The position numbers and the translations under genes are program-made. DNA of 64,000 nt, taken from Nannocystis sp. GTDB taxonomy: Bacteria > Myxococcota_A > Polyangia > Nannocystales > Nannocystaceae. The first letter of the stretch is position 1. Each line of letters starts with the position of its first letter. The notes under the pieces are model-generated. The model ran no database searches and was not told the DNA's origin. It was given only the letters and a program-made list of their open reading frames with translations. Shown here piece by piece: positions 53,155 to 62,838 of the stretch. The DNA lies in the NCBI RefSeq assembly GCF_016714285.1, contig NZ_JADJNN010000017.1:28076-92075 (forward strand), written 5' to 3'.

Positions 53155-54867
53155 ATGCGCCGCCTATCCCTCGCTGCCGTCCTCCTCTCGGGCTGTCACT
53201 CGCCCGAGTACGAGCTCTATCATGCGCAACAAGAGCAGTTCGCAAGCAACGGCAGCGGCTCGAGCGGCGGCCCGGAGACCACGACGAGCGGCGCGTCGCC
53301 GACGAGCTCAGGCACGATCGGCAGCGACGGGGCTGACGCGTCGGCGACCGACACGACCGACGCGATCGACACGGCCCCGCCGATCAGCACCGACACCGGC
53401 GATGCGACCGACACCGGCGATGCGACCGACACCGAGGACAGCCCTCCCGTGGTGGACGCGGACAAGCCGACGATCGTGTGGGTCGACCTGCCGGCGAACG
53501 TCTACGCCGCCGGCCCCGTGTCACTCGCGGTCCAGACCATGCACACGGGCTCCGTGTCCGTCACGTTCGACGGCGCCGATCTGGGCGCGCTGATCGACGC
53601 GGGCGGCGGCCTCTTCACCGGCGCGCTGCCGGTGCTCGGCGCGGTGGACGACGGCTGGCACGACGTCATCGTCACCGCCAAGCAAGGCCCGAACGAGGTC
53701 AGCCAGCCTGACGGCTTCACGGTCCAGGCGCCCGCGCCGGGGACGGAGGCGTGGTCGCTCGCAGGGCCAGACGGGAGCCGCACGAACCGCGTCGCGGTCA
53801 CGCCGGACGGCGACTTGATCGAGGTCGGCCAGACCGAGGTCGGCGGCGTGCCGCGGCCGACGATCCGCAAGCGATCGGGGGTCACGGGCGCGGAGCTGTG
53901 GCCCGAGGGGACGATCGAGCTCGACACGCGCGAGGGCGGCGCGGTCGACGTCGCGGTCCTGCCGGACGGGCGCATGTGGGTCGCGATGAACGTGCGGCCG
54001 CCGGGCAAGGATCAGCGGCCGCGGTTCGTCCTGCTCGATGCGGACGGCCACGCGACCGGGATCGAGATCGAGGGAACGGTGGGCCGCGTCGTCCGGGCGC
54101 TCGCCGCCGACGCGGAGGGCGGCTGCTTCGCGGTCGGCCTCGCCGGAGTCATGGGCGACTGGGACATCGCCTACTGGCGGATCAACGCCGCGGGCGAACA
54201 GACGCTCGGCGACACGTTCGACTACGTCGCGCCGATGCAGTTGCCTCACAGCTTCTTTGACCTCGCCAACGACGTCGTCATCGACGGCGACGTCGCGTGG
54301 ATCGTCGGCATGAGCAAGGGGAAGCACGACCCGGACATCGACAACCAGGACCCGATGCTCCGCGGCATCCTCGTGCCGATGAACGTCCACACCGCGGCGC
54401 TCGTCGGCCCCGTGAGCGTCGCACCGGCGGACAACGGCTGGCCACAGAGCGCGTTCTTCGGCGCCGCGCTCCATCCCCAGGGGCTCGTCACGACGGGCTA
54501 CCGCTGCGACAAGTCGTGCTCGACGTACGAGATCTTGACCTCGCGCTACGGCGTCGACGGCAAGCGGGTGTGGTTCGAGAACGACGCGACGACTGACGGC
54601 CTCGCGTACGGCAGCGACGTCGTGCTCGACAGTCAGGGCCGTGCGCTCGTCGCGGGCGCGGTGACGCAGAACGGCAAGCTGCGGGGCTACGTGTTCGGTC
54701 GCAAGGTCGACGTGCTCGGCCCCGTCGCGTTCGATCACTGGTACCCCGGCGTCGGGCCTTCGGAGGCGCTCGGTGTCGTAGGCGACTCTTTCGATCGCAT
54801 CACCCCGGCGGGTTACATCACCGTCAACGGCGAGACCCAGGCCCGTATCACGCGGATCAGCGGCTGA
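53155..54867 (+). CDS. lipoprotein with Ser/Asp linker and beta-propeller-like domain
   Basis: 570 residues. The signal is MRRLSLAAVLLSGC. A linker rich in Ser, Thr, Asp and Gly covers about 25-100. A small Ig-like region (VWVDLPANVYAAGPVSLAV) is followed by about 380 residues of repeated strands (RVAVTPDGDLIEVGQTE, DVAVLPDGRMWVAMNV) like delta-60 or SBBP beta-propellers. An upstream in-frame ATG at 53113 is possible but would put the signal peptide inside. Probably a surface-exposed binding protein. Confidence 0.7.
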   Translation: MRRLSLAAVLLSGCHSPEYELYHAQQEQFASNGSGSSGGPETTTSGASPTSSGTIGSDGADASATDTTDAIDTAPPISTDTGDATDTGDATDTEDSPPVVDADKPTIVWVDLPANVYAAGPVSLAVQTMHTGSVSVTFDGADLGALIDAGGGLFTGALPVLGAVDDGWHDVIVTAKQGPNEVSQPDGFTVQAPAPGTEAWSLAGPDGSRTNRVAVTPDGDLIEVGQTEVGGVPRPTIRKRSGVTGAELWPEGTIELDTREGGAVDVAVLPDGRMWVAMNVRPPGKDQRPRFVLLDADGHATGIEIEGTVGRVVRALAADAEGGCFAVGLAGVMGDWDIAYWRINAAGEQTLGDTFDYVAPMQLPHSFFDLANDVVIDGDVAWIVGMSKGKHDPDIDNQDPMLRGILVPMNVHTAALVGPVSVAPADNGWPQSAFFGAALHPQGLVTTGYRCDKSCSTYEILTSRYGVDGKRVWFENDATTDGLAYGSDVVLDSQGRALVAGAVTQNGKLRGYVFGRKVDVLGPVAFDHWYPGVGPSEALGVVGDSFDRITPAGYITVNGETQARITRISG

Positions 54868-54888
54868 GGCTGACGCCGCGCCTGCGCG

Positions 54889-55985
54889 TCACTGCGGGAC
54901 GAAGCTCTCGCACGCCTCGCTGATCTTGCCCACGGCCTCGTCGAAGAACGGCGCGTAGCTCGATGCGCACGTGTCGCCGACGACCGTGTAGGAGAACCGC
55001 GAGAACAGCTCGCCGAACAAGGGCGGGGGAGTGTTGTCGTACGAGCAGCCCGGCACCGGCTCTGCGTCCCCCAGCGGCTGCGGCACGACCGCGAGCATGA
55101 CGACGGCGTCCGCGTCGCCCTTGGCCGCGACGATCGCCTCGTACTGCGTCTTGTCGAAGGACTGCGACTCGGTGTCGTTCGTGTCGGTGATCAGCACGAC
55201 GACGAGCAACGCGTCGTCGCGCAGGAAGCCCTCGTTGCAGCCGCCCACCCCGTTGAGCTTCGGCGAGATCGCGGCGATCATCGCGTCGCCCATCGCGTCG
55301 TCGCCGGACACGCCGACCTTGGCGATGCACTCGAACGCGCCCGCCATGTCCGGCTCGTCGCCGACGATGTAGCGGTGGCCGCCGTGGAGGTCACACAGCT
55401 TGTTCGCGGCGTAGCCGCCCGTGTTGAAGGTCAGCCCAGCGCCGAGCACCTCGTCGCACTTGGTCACGAGCTCGGGGTACACGCCGCACTGGTAGTCCAT
55501 GGCGGTCGGGCCGCAGTTCGGGAAGTAATCCTTGCAGGCGCCATCGCCGGTCTCACAGACGTATTTTCCCGGCCAAAGGCCGTCCGGGTTCGCCGTCAGG
55601 ATGTGAACGTCGAAGCCCTCGAGCTCCTGCTCGATCGTGTCGATGAAGCCCGGGAAGCTCGCCAGGAGCTGCGTCTGCTCGGTCACCATCGTGCCGAGGC
55701 GCGAGATCACGAACAGGATGTCCACCTTGCCCTGGCAGCCCGGCGGCTGGACGGGCCCGAAGTCCATTGCGGTCCCGACGTCACGCAGGATGCCGGTGCT
55801 CGAGCTGCCGAGCTGCCGGCCGAGACGTCGGCCGGGCCGGTGGACGACGCGTCGCTGGTAGACGAGATGCCGCTGGTCGACTCCGGTACGCTCGTCACCG
55901 GTGGCCCAGACGAGAACCCGGGCGGTCCGGCTGTGCCCCCGCACGCGGCGAGGACGAGGGCGGCGAGGATCGGCGCGCGCGTCAC
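54889..55985 (-). CDS. vWA-like lipoprotein (frameshifted after the linker)
   Basis: A GTG start gives VTRAPILAALVLAACGG, a lipobox, followed by Ser/Thr/Gly linker. Near 55830 the frame shifts by one base; the body then reads CQGKVDILFVISRLGTMVTE, which is the start of a vWA fold (IDAS motif DxSxS changed to VISRLGT), and LVVVLITDTNDTES. Many Cys (CDLHGGH, CSYDNTPP). The metal site is altered, so binding may be metal independent. It converges on the beta-propeller lipoprotein gene with 21 bp between. The gene joins in frame to the unknown gene upstream of it (see 56111). Confidence 0.65.
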
Positions 55986-56110
55986 ACGGCGAGCGTAGAC
56001 CTCGCCCGGGCCGCTGTCACCCCAGCGGACTCGACACCCGCCCTGGCCGCCGCCAATCCCTCGCCCCGCAAGCCTAGCCCCAGTCGCGCCGGCTGTCAGC
56101 TCCTCGGTTG

Positions 56111-56975
56111 TTAAGGACTGTCGTAGTTGGTCAAGGTTCTCCCGTAACACTGATCGTTCAGAAGAGGCAGGGAGGGCTGCGTCGAGGGCACTCGTTGCGT
56201 CGAGGAGTGCGAGGGCTGCGTCGACGGCAGACGGTGGGATGGGTGCGTCGAGGGCTGCGCCGAGGGCAGTTGCTCTTGAGTCGAGGAGTGCGAGGAACCT
56301 GGCGCTGTTAGCCTCGAGGGCAGCTACGCGAGCCAACTGCTGATCATACAGGGAGGGGGCGGGGCGGGGGGCGGGGCTAGGGGCTGGTTGCTCAATGAGC
56401 AGCTTGCCACTGTCGTCTAACCACGGCCTCACCTTTTCAGTTGGGGGCCGTATTTCCTCGCCCAAAAGTGCGAGATTGAGAGCATAGACTACCCGCCCTC
56501 GAGGGTCCTTCGTGCCCGTTTTCGAGATCAGAGGCGAGCCTGTTCTCAGCAACCGCTGACAAAATCCGCGGTCCTGGATATGGAGAGCGTTTGCGATGTC
56601 CTCCGCGGGACCAGGTGGCACGCTCCAGTGGTACTTGTGCGCGCCAACGAGTGCGGCCAGTCCATGATCAAGCTGTGGGTCATCCTTCAAGAGCTGAAAA
56701 AGATGGACCGAGCAAGGCACTTTTGCCGCCTCTATAAATTTCAAGCAAGTGCGTGAGTCGGCAGTTCTGGGCCGCACAGATCGGACCTGAACCGTGGCCT
56801 TACCGTCAGGCGCTAGAGCCTCGGGCGCAAGCGGCGACGGTGGACGAGCCTCGGGCGCAAGATCGTCGGCGGGTCTGGGAGGAGTTGTGGCTTCGATCCT
56901 CAGTGCCAGTGCGGCTTTCAAATCTTCGATCTGGCGCTGAAGCTCTGCAATCTTCTGCTTGTCGCGAAGTGACAT
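56111..56975 (-). CDS. family A protein: helical start, wing-type domain (copy 1)
   Basis: Starts MSLRDKQKIAELQRQIEDLK, a short coiled coil, with GGAGGGGATGAG before it. A Pro/Ala-rich linker follows. About 75-190 form a conserved domain (FQLLKDDPQLDHGLAALVGA, WSVPPGPAEDIANAL, RVVYALNLALLGEE) that resembles a winged-helix unit. Then a long coiled coil (LARVAALEANSARFLALLDS). No stop codon ends it; the open frame runs on into the lipoprotein at 55985. A stop at 56111-56113 lies in another frame, so an indel is probable. Relatives are at 57798 and 59101. Function unknown. Confidence 0.6.
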
Positions 56976-56999
56976 CTCATCCCCTCCTTAACCGCCGCC

Positions 57000-57056
57000 T
57001 TGAAGTGTGCGGCCTACAATCAACCGTTATTCCCTCATCTACCCCGCCCCGTGCCC
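57000..57056 (-). pseudogene. 3' remnant of a family C gene
   Basis: The bases read VDEGITVD and a short basic end, with the stop TGA overlapping the ATG of the gene at 56975. They match the end of the family C gene (ADEGITFDGTLLYEW) at about 57950-57890. Nothing else of that gene precedes it. Confidence 0.6.
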
Positions 57057-57794
57057 CCAACCAAGCGACCCCGTGTCAGCGCGAGGGTTGTCAAGTCTGA
57101 GATTCGCGCGCGGCGCGGCCTGGCCGCGGCGGCACAGGAGGCAATGGCCGCAGGTGGTCGGGGCGGGGGGCTGGCCGCCGATCACGCGGGCCACTCCGTG
57201 GAGAGCGGCGGCGGAGCGTTGGTCCAGGAGCTCGCGCAGAACCCGGATCATCGCGCGTCCCGCTGTTGAACCCGCACCTCCGGGCAGGCGCCAGATCGGT
57301 GCCATGGCCTCGCCAGCGCGACGTAGCAGCTCGCTCTTGGGAAGTGCGGCAGCGGCGACTCGAACGCGCCCACATGGCAGGCTCACGCGTCGGCGCAGCG
57401 CGTTGTCAGTGCCGTTCCACACCAACACCACACATCCCTCAAGTCCATGCGCGAGCTGGAGCCCGCGCTGAAGCGATGCTTCGTCGCGGATCAAAATCAC
57501 CCAGCTCTCGCAGGCATTCTCGTCGAGCTCTGCGGCGATGAGTTCGGCGTGGAGATCCAAGACATGGACGCCGAAGCCGAGCGGTGTCCTCGACTCGGTT
57601 TGGTAGCAGGTAGGCTCGCGCGGAGTCGTCAAGATGTCGGTCCATCGCGCGAGCCCCAGGGGGCGACCTCCCCGGAACCCTCTGCTTGACGCGCTGCAGC
57701 GAACGCCGTGTTCGCGGAGGAAGTAGAAGAGGTGCGCGGCGAGCAGGGTGCTCCCCAGCCCACGCGCAGCGCCGTAAATGCCGATACGTTGCAT
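57039..57794 (-). CDS. ParA-like protein with altered P-loop (copy 2)
   Basis: 251 residues. The N-terminus is GIYGAARGLGSTLLAAHLFYF. The deviant Walker A has lost both lysines (AARGLGST). The overall order of strands and the motifs GST-L-x-A-x-H, VHVLDLHAEL, WVILIRDEAS and CVVLVWNGTDN match the protein at 20408-21109. A Cys cluster near the end (TTCGHCLLCRR) could bind zinc. The last 15 codons lie in a repeated promoter-like segment, so the natural end may be earlier. It begins 3 bp after the truncated family A remnant. Confidence 0.65.
   Translation of the reverse strand: MQRIGIYGAARGLGSTLLAAHLFYFLREHGVRCSASSRGFRGGRPLGLARWTDILTTPREPTCYQTESRTPLGFGVHVLDLHAELIAAELDENACESWVILIRDEASLQRGLQLAHGLEGCVVLVWNGTDNALRRRVSLPCGRVRVAAAALPKSELLRRAGEAMAPIWRLPGGAGSTAGRAMIRVLRELLDQRSAAALHGVARVIGGQPPAPTTCGHCLLCRRGQAAPRANLRLDNPRADTGSLGWGHGAG
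57064..57101 (-). promoter_or_regulatory. promoter-like direct repeat, copy 2
   Basis: On the minus strand CTCAGACTTGACAACCCT matches 59041-59024 almost exactly. The TTGACA -35-like box is kept, but the region corresponding to the -10 box has diverged. It precedes the family C remnant and family A copy 1. Confidence 0.5.
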
Positions 57795-57797
57795 GAA

Positions 57798-57869
57798 TCA
57801 TCCTTTGTTTCGGAAATCTTCGATCTGGCGCTGAAGCTCTGCAATCTTCTGCTTGTCGCGTAGTGACAT
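57798..57869 (-). pseudogene. truncated family A gene
   Basis: A 23-codon frame beginning MSLRDKQKIAELQRQIEDF, nearly identical over about 55 bp to the start of the gene at 56975, then FRNKG and stop. The rest is replaced by the ParA-like gene, whose ATG is at 57794. It is either a decapitated copy or now a leader that couples translation to the ParA-like gene. Confidence 0.65.
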
Positions 57870-57870
57870 C

Positions 57871-58993
57871 TCACCCCCCTGTTCAGGAGCCATTCATAGA
57901 GCAGTGTGCCATCAAAAGTTATTCCCTCATCTGCCCCCCGTGCCCCACGAATCCACTGCTCACGTGCGAGTATCGTCAACGTTGCACGTGAGACCCCAAC
58001 CACTCCCAGTGCCTCGTTGAAGTCAACCAAGCGACCCCGTAGACTGTTCCAGTGAGCGGGTACTGTGCTCAGTCGCGCGGCAGTTTCCGCTTGAGGCTCA
58101 ACCACGCTGGCCTCCGCGTTGGGTCGAGGCTCCACCACGCTGTCCAGATTGTCCGCTTCCTTAGCGCCTACCGCCCCTGTTTCGAGCCCGTTTCGCGCTC
58201 CCCGCAGGTGGGACCTCGGAAGGAACACCCAGGTCTCAAAATATCCCTTCTCGACGAAAGCAGATCCGAAACGACGCTCACACTTCACGACCTGGTGAAA
58301 GCTATGGCTGTCCTCGCGGTGGTTTCCAACAGTGTCCTCGCGCGCCGCCAGGTGACCCAGTGCACGAAGCATGGCAAGCCCTTGGCGGACGGTTCCAATC
58401 ATAGTGTACTCGCCCGCCAGCGCCGCGTCGCGTAGCGCGATCACAACCTCTCGCGCAAACCCTGAGAGTGAGTCGAGGAGCATTTCCGCATGTGTCATGA
58501 TCTGTGCGATCTCATCCGCATCAGGCGACCACCTGATCGATGTTTCGTCATGAAAAGCGGATCGAAAGCTCTGCGTCTGCCAGTAAAACCCTGGGTGCTC
58601 ACTCTCAAGCAAGAAGCCGTCCCTGCGCCAACTATCGATCATGCCTTCGTCGATGCCACAAGCACGCATGTGATCGTGCCCGACGCGCCTTACCTGCGAT
58701 TTGTCCCCCTTGGCTTTAAGGGCTCGTAGTTGCCACACAGCCTCGCGCGCGACGTGGAGCGCTCGCGCTCTTGTGGGCCCCACACCGTACTCCCAAAGGT
58801 CGCCGCTCATGAGGGTATCGACGTCAGGCACGCCCAGGGTCGTGAGGGCCGCCTCCTTTGGCAGATACAATGCACGTCGAAGCGTCAGGAGGCGTCCGCT
58901 ACGTGCTGCGAGCACCTGTGCGGCAGCGGCGATGTCGCCGTTGTCGAAACGTTGCTCGACCTCCGTGGGCTGAATGATTTGATACCTCTGCAC
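57871..58993 (-). CDS. family C protein with C-terminal helix-turn-helix
   Basis: About 374 residues. The N-terminal part (FDNGDIAAAAQVLAARSG, GDLWEYGVGPTRARALHVA) is helical, and a middle helical part follows. The last 60 residues (FNEALGVVGVSRATLTILAR, EGITFDGTLLYEWLLNRG) resemble MerR/excisionase helix-turn-helix domains. A run of six G instead of five removes the natural stop at 57871-57873; the open frame otherwise runs to 57629. The start is uncertain: a TTG at 59035 lies in the promoter, so GTG at 58993 is preferred. Confidence 0.55.
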
Positions 58994-58998
58994 GTTCG

Positions 58999-59041
58999 GC
59001 CGAACATTAAGCCGTGTCAGCGCCAGGGTTGTCAAGTCTGA
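58999..59041 (-). promoter_or_regulatory. promoter-like direct repeat, copy 1
   Basis: TTGACA at 59035-59030 is followed after 18 bp by CTTAAT, close to a -35/-10 pair. The GTG of family C lies just after it, so the transcript may be nearly leaderless. A second copy of the -35 segment lies at 57064-57101. Confidence 0.5.
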
Positions 59042-59100
59042 GATCCGCGAGCGCTCTTCTGAGCCCCCACGCCGAGCGAAGCGCTGTTGCGAGCCCCCGC

Positions 59101-59763
59101 CTAGCGTACTTTCGCTGGCTTGCGCGCTGCGTCGACTGGCGTGCTGATCGTGGCCGCGAGGTCCCCCGGTGCACGGTCGCTGACTCGGCGCCTGTGGGAA
59201 GGAATGCTTGGAAATTCCTCGGCTCCCAGGTGCTCGAGCTGAAGTGCGTAGATGACCCGTGCCTTCAGGTCACGACCGTGTTCCACAATCAGAGGCGAGC
59301 GTTCGCGCAGCCAACGAAAGAAGTTATAGGCTCGTACGCGGAGCGCTTTCGTTAGCTCGTCACTCGTGCCAGGTGGAGGTATTCGGCCACGGCGGTACGT
59401 GAGTACGAGCGAAGCGAGTGCTTCTCGCATGTAGGAGTCGTGGCTTGCGGCGTGGTAGAGCTCAAGCAAGTGGTTGCGTGCGGCCGCTGAAACGCCCTCC
59501 GTGGTCTGCAAAACAGCAAGCGAATGGTCTGGCTGTGGCGGGGCGTGGGCATTCGTGGCGGCCTCAAGGGCTGCGTTGGCATGCTTGAGCTGCGCCTGGA
59601 GCCGCTCTATCGTGGTTCGGGCCACGATCAGCGAATGGCTTAGACGATCATTCTCTCGCATGAGCGGGTGCAGGACCGTCAGGGCCTCCGGCCCTAATGC
59701 GACCTCAAGTTGGGCGATTTGGCGCCGAAGTTCTCCAATCTCTTGTTTGTCGCGCAGTGACAT
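59101..59763 (-). CDS. family A protein (copy 2, diverged)
   Basis: 220 residues. Starts MSLRDKQEIGELRRQIAQLE, followed by a long coiled coil (LIVARTTIERLQAQLKHANA). The conserved domain is present: EALASLVLTYRRGRIPPPGT, ELTKALRVRAYNFFRWLRE, RVIYALQLEHLGAE. It matches copy 1 at 56111-56975 but is far more diverged than the 57798 remnant, so it is an older duplicate. Function unknown; the domain resembles a winged helix. Confidence 0.6.
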   Translation of the reverse strand: MSLRDKQEIGELRRQIAQLEVALGPEALTVLHPLMRENDRLSHSLIVARTTIERLQAQLKHANAALEAATNAHAPPQPDHSLAVLQTTEGVSAAARNHLLELYHAASHDSYMREALASLVLTYRRGRIPPPGTSDELTKALRVRAYNFFRWLRERSPLIVEHGRDLKARVIYALQLEHLGAEEFPSIPSHRRRVSDRAPGDLAATISTPVDAARKPAKVR

Positions 59764-59842
59764 TCGGGAGGCCACCACAGAATGGCTTGCGTTGTGTGCT
59801 GGCGTCAACTGCGGACGCGGGTGCGGTTCGGAGTCCCGCCAG

Positions 59843-60085
59843 GACTACTCCATGCGCCAGGCCATCGAGGAGAAGTTCATCCTCGACGTGCTCCAGAACT
59901 ACACGCGCCCGGCCATGAAGAAGGTGCAGGTCGTCGTCGAGCACTACCGCAAGCACGTGGCCCCGCTGCTTGGCGGGACGGCCAAGGCCATGGTCGTGGT
60001 CAGCAGCCGCATCGAGGCCGTGCGCTGGCAGCTCGCTGTCGCGCCGCACCCCGCGCGCGTTGCGGCGGCTCGGGGAAACGACTAG
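59843..60085 (+). pseudogene. hsdR: fragment of type I restriction subunit hsdR
   Basis: Reads DYSMRQAIEEKFILDVLQNY, then KAMVVVSSRIEAVRWQLAV and a stop. Both parts are typical HsdR helicase segments (SMRQAIEEGFILDVL and AMVVxSSRxxAVRxxL). The intervening region of about 25 residues is shortened. The helicase N-lobe, nuclease domain and C-terminus are absent, so this is a relic of a type I restriction system. Confidence 0.7.
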
Positions 60086-60096
60086 CGTAGCGGCCT

Positions 60097-60439
60097 GTGA
60101 TCGACGACGACGAGCGGTGGCTTCCTCAGCTCCTTCGAGAGCACGGCTACCGCGGTCAGATGCGTCACCAGGGCTGGTTTGAGTGCCTCGTGTGGCGCGG
60201 TCAAGAGCGCTGGCACGGCCACGGCCACGACGCCCACGCCGCGCTCCAACACCTGCTCGCGCAGATGTTTCCGTCGACGATTGCCCGCGCCCTCTTCGGA
60301 TCACCTCGCCCGCAGCGAAGTCGCCGTCGACCTCACCTCCGACGTACGCTGCGACAGTCCGCCTGCCCCGGTTTCCAACCTCCGCAAGATTCGAGCCGAG
60401 CCCGAGCCTGAGCCCGAGCCGCCCCGATCTCCACCGTGA
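60097..60439 (+). CDS. small protein near the hsdR relic (frameshifted)
   Basis: A GTG start gives MIDDDERWLPQLLREHGYRG, a small domain with HQGWFECLVWRGQERWHGHG and AHAALQHLLAQMFPS. Near 60290 the frame shifts by one base into an acidic tail (RAEPEPEPEPP) and stop at 60439. Aromatic and His content is high. Function unknown. Confidence 0.45.
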
Positions 60440-60467
60440 GCCCGGCCCCGAGACCGAGCGGCGCCCC

Positions 60468-61442
60468 TTGAACCCCCCCGCGTCGGTGAGCGCCTGGGAG
60501 ATCGCCGACGCCCGCCCCGACTTCGCCCTCATGGCCCCGCGCCTGCAAAAGGTCCACATGCTCGGCTGGATCTGCCGGGCCCGCGGCCTCGATGAGCAGT
60601 ACGCCGGCGAGCACAAGGTCGCGATGCTGGTCCGCCGCATCGCCCACGAGCTCACCAACATCAGCAAGATCATGTGGCCGGGCTCGGTGCAGGCGCTGCA
60701 GATGAACGCCCGCCCCGACTGCGTGGTCGGCGAGCTCGGCATCAAGGCGGCCCTGCTCCCGCGCACCTGGAACGACGCCAGCGAGTTCGTCCAGACCCAC
60801 CGCGAGCGCGCCATGCAAAGCGACGTCCCGCTCGACGACTACGGCTGGGCCGATGACCTCCGCTGCCCCGCCCACGGCGACGCCCGGCAGGTCCTCCACG
60901 ACGCCCAGCTCCTGGTCGAGGAGCTGTCAGCTCGACGACGACACCCTCCCCGACGCCGATCGCCGCCTCCGTCGCCGCCTCCGCGACCTCAAGTCCCACC
61001 TGCGAAACGCCCCCACGTCCGGCGAACCCGAGCTCGAGCAAGACTACGACAGCATCAAGCTCGACCTCACCGCCCTCGCCCCGGCGGAGGCCGAGGACGA
61101 GTCGCTCGCCGCCCTCGTCCGCGCCCGCGTCCGCGGCAAGTCGGCCCTGTTCGTCAGCAACCGCGACGACCCCGACCTCAAGGCCAGCTCGAAGACCAGC
61201 TCGGCCTCGACATCAGCTGGTGCGACGGCAACCCGCGCAAGGTCCAGGCCCAGTGCGAGAGCATCGCCCGCCGCAGCTACGACCTCGTCCTCATCGCCAC
61301 CGGCTTCCAGGCGCACACCATCGACGGCATCCTCGCCCGCGCCGCCCGGGCCGGCGGCGTCCCCGATGCCCGGGTGTTCAAGGGCCGCCCGCTCGCGTGC
61401 ATCCGCGCCCTCGCCCGCAGCCTCGGCATGCAGGAGGGCTGA
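60468..61442 (+). CDS. DUF2325-like protein (two compensating frameshifts)
   Basis: A TTG at 60468 or GTG at 60486 starts a helical domain (SAWEIADARPDFALMAPRLQ, EHKVAMLVRRIAHELTNI). Near 60925 and 61190 the frame changes and returns. The middle reads DDTLPDADRRLRRRLRDLKS and KSALFVSNRDDPDLKA, the end LGLDISWCDGNPRKV, SYDLVLIATGFQAHTIDGIL. The last 100 residues look like DUF2325 (PF10087), a Rossmann-like domain of unknown role. Two compensating shifts in one gene argue for sequence errors. Confidence 0.5.
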   Translation: MNPPASVSAWEIADARPDFALMAPRLQKVHMLGWICRARGLDEQYAGEHKVAMLVRRIAHELTNISKIMWPGSVQALQMNARPDCVVGELGIKAALLPRTWNDASEFVQTHRERAMQSDVPLDDYGWADDLRCPAHGDARQVLHDAQLLVEELSARRRHPPRRRSPPPSPPPRPQVPPAKRPHVRRTRARARLRQHQARPHRPRPGGGRGRVARRPRPRPRPRQVGPVRQQPRRPRPQGQLEDQLGLDISWCDGNPRKVQAQCESIARRSYDLVLIATGFQAHTIDGILARAARAGGVPDARVFKGRPLACIRALARSLGMQEG

Positions 61443-61631
61443 TGCCCGCGATCCCTCCCACGCGAGCCCGGCGAGGGTCGGGTGCAGGTCCCACGTCCTG
61501 ACCCTGATTGGCTACTGTCGCTAATCCCGAGGGACCTTTGTGACGTGAGCGCCGTTGGACTCGTCCAGCGGATTGGTAGGCGTCTCGCTCGCGGCAACAG
61601 ACCGACTCCGCAGGCAGCAGTGGGGGGCGCG

Positions 61632-62824
61632 TTAGATCCCAGAGGTCCCGGAGGGTGGGCCCAACGCGATCAAGGGCAACGGAATAGTGTCGATCTGAGT
61701 TGACTCTCTCGCGTCTGAATGCTCGACTTCTGGCTGGAACTCAGAAGCTTCCAGCAAGGCATCGGTAGGCGGGTAGAGCCACCCTCTGAGATGGTCCAGG
61801 GCATCTTGGTATCCCGCCTCGCAGTGCAGACGAACATTCGAAACACGGCAGCTGGTGAAAGCACGGTCGCTGATCCCTTCATCTTCCAGATTCTCTTCTT
61901 GAGAGCGGAGCATGTCGATCAATCCCTGCTCGGAATACACATCCATGCTCTTTCGGGCGAACTTACTAAATTGTCAACCCATCTCTTGTACCATGGTTGA
62001 AGATGATTGCGCTTATAGCGCTCGCATACCGAGAATACGTCATTCCAGGTCTGGACCTGAGGCGTCTGCGGGATGATGGCGACGGTCCAATCCTGTGCAT
62101 CCAGCATCGCTCCTTCTTTTTCTTAATAAAGGGCTTGCTCCCCTCAACGGAGATCTTAACTATGGCCGCAAAGTCGTAGGGGTCAATGCCATGCGTCGAG
62201 CCGCGTTGGAGCACCGGACCATATCGGCATCCATTTTATATTTGTTATTGCAATCGTGGCACATGGGCACGAGATTGCGCAGATTCGCCGCCGCAAACGG
62301 ATAAATAGACCTGGCAAGGTAATGATCTAAGTCCTCCTGGGGCCCTCCTGGGCTGCTGAGGAAGCATATGCCGCAAAAAGGACATACCGGCGTGGGCAAA
62401 GCCTGGTGAATCGCAGTGTAATGCGAGTCCGCACGTCGAGCTCGCGCGGACCGAGAATATCGAATGCATAGTTGAATAAAGCTGCGATTGGCCTCTCACA
62501 CTTTGCGGAAGTTCATCCATCCGAGCGCAGTCCGCAGTACCCGACAACAATTCTGGGATACGATTCTCGCTCTCAAGCGCTGCAAGCACGAAGTCTCGCT
62601 CGACCTTCGCCAACGTTCGAACCGCAACATCATATGCTTGGAGGAACTCGCACAGCTTTTTTCGCCTCCTCAAGCGCTCCCGGTACGCCATGGGCAGGAG
62701 GTCAGGCCACGCAGGAAACGCCTGGTTGGCGTCTACAAACCCATGGATCGCCCGCACAGCCTGAACACACTCGTGAACCCAGTTGTTCTCGGTCGTCGTC
62801 GCCGCGATGGAATAACCAAAACAT
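61632..62824 (-). CDS. HNH endonuclease, Septu PtuB-like (multiple frameshifts)
   Basis: If repaired, about 390 residues. Segments in order are: start at 62824 (one T too many in TTTT); AVRAIHGFVDANQAFPAWPD; HNH core VCPFCGI, EDLDHYLARSIYPFAAANLR, LVPMCHDCNNKYK; FAAIVKISVEGSKPFIKKKK; and DVYSEQGLIDMLRSQEENLE to the stop at 61632. The HNH core keeps the four Cys and the DH pair. It starts 15 bp after the AAA ATPase gene. HNH nucleases paired with such ATPases form Septu-type systems that cut phage or host nucleic acid on infection. Confidence 0.6.
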
Positions 62825-62838
62825 ACCTACTAACCTTG

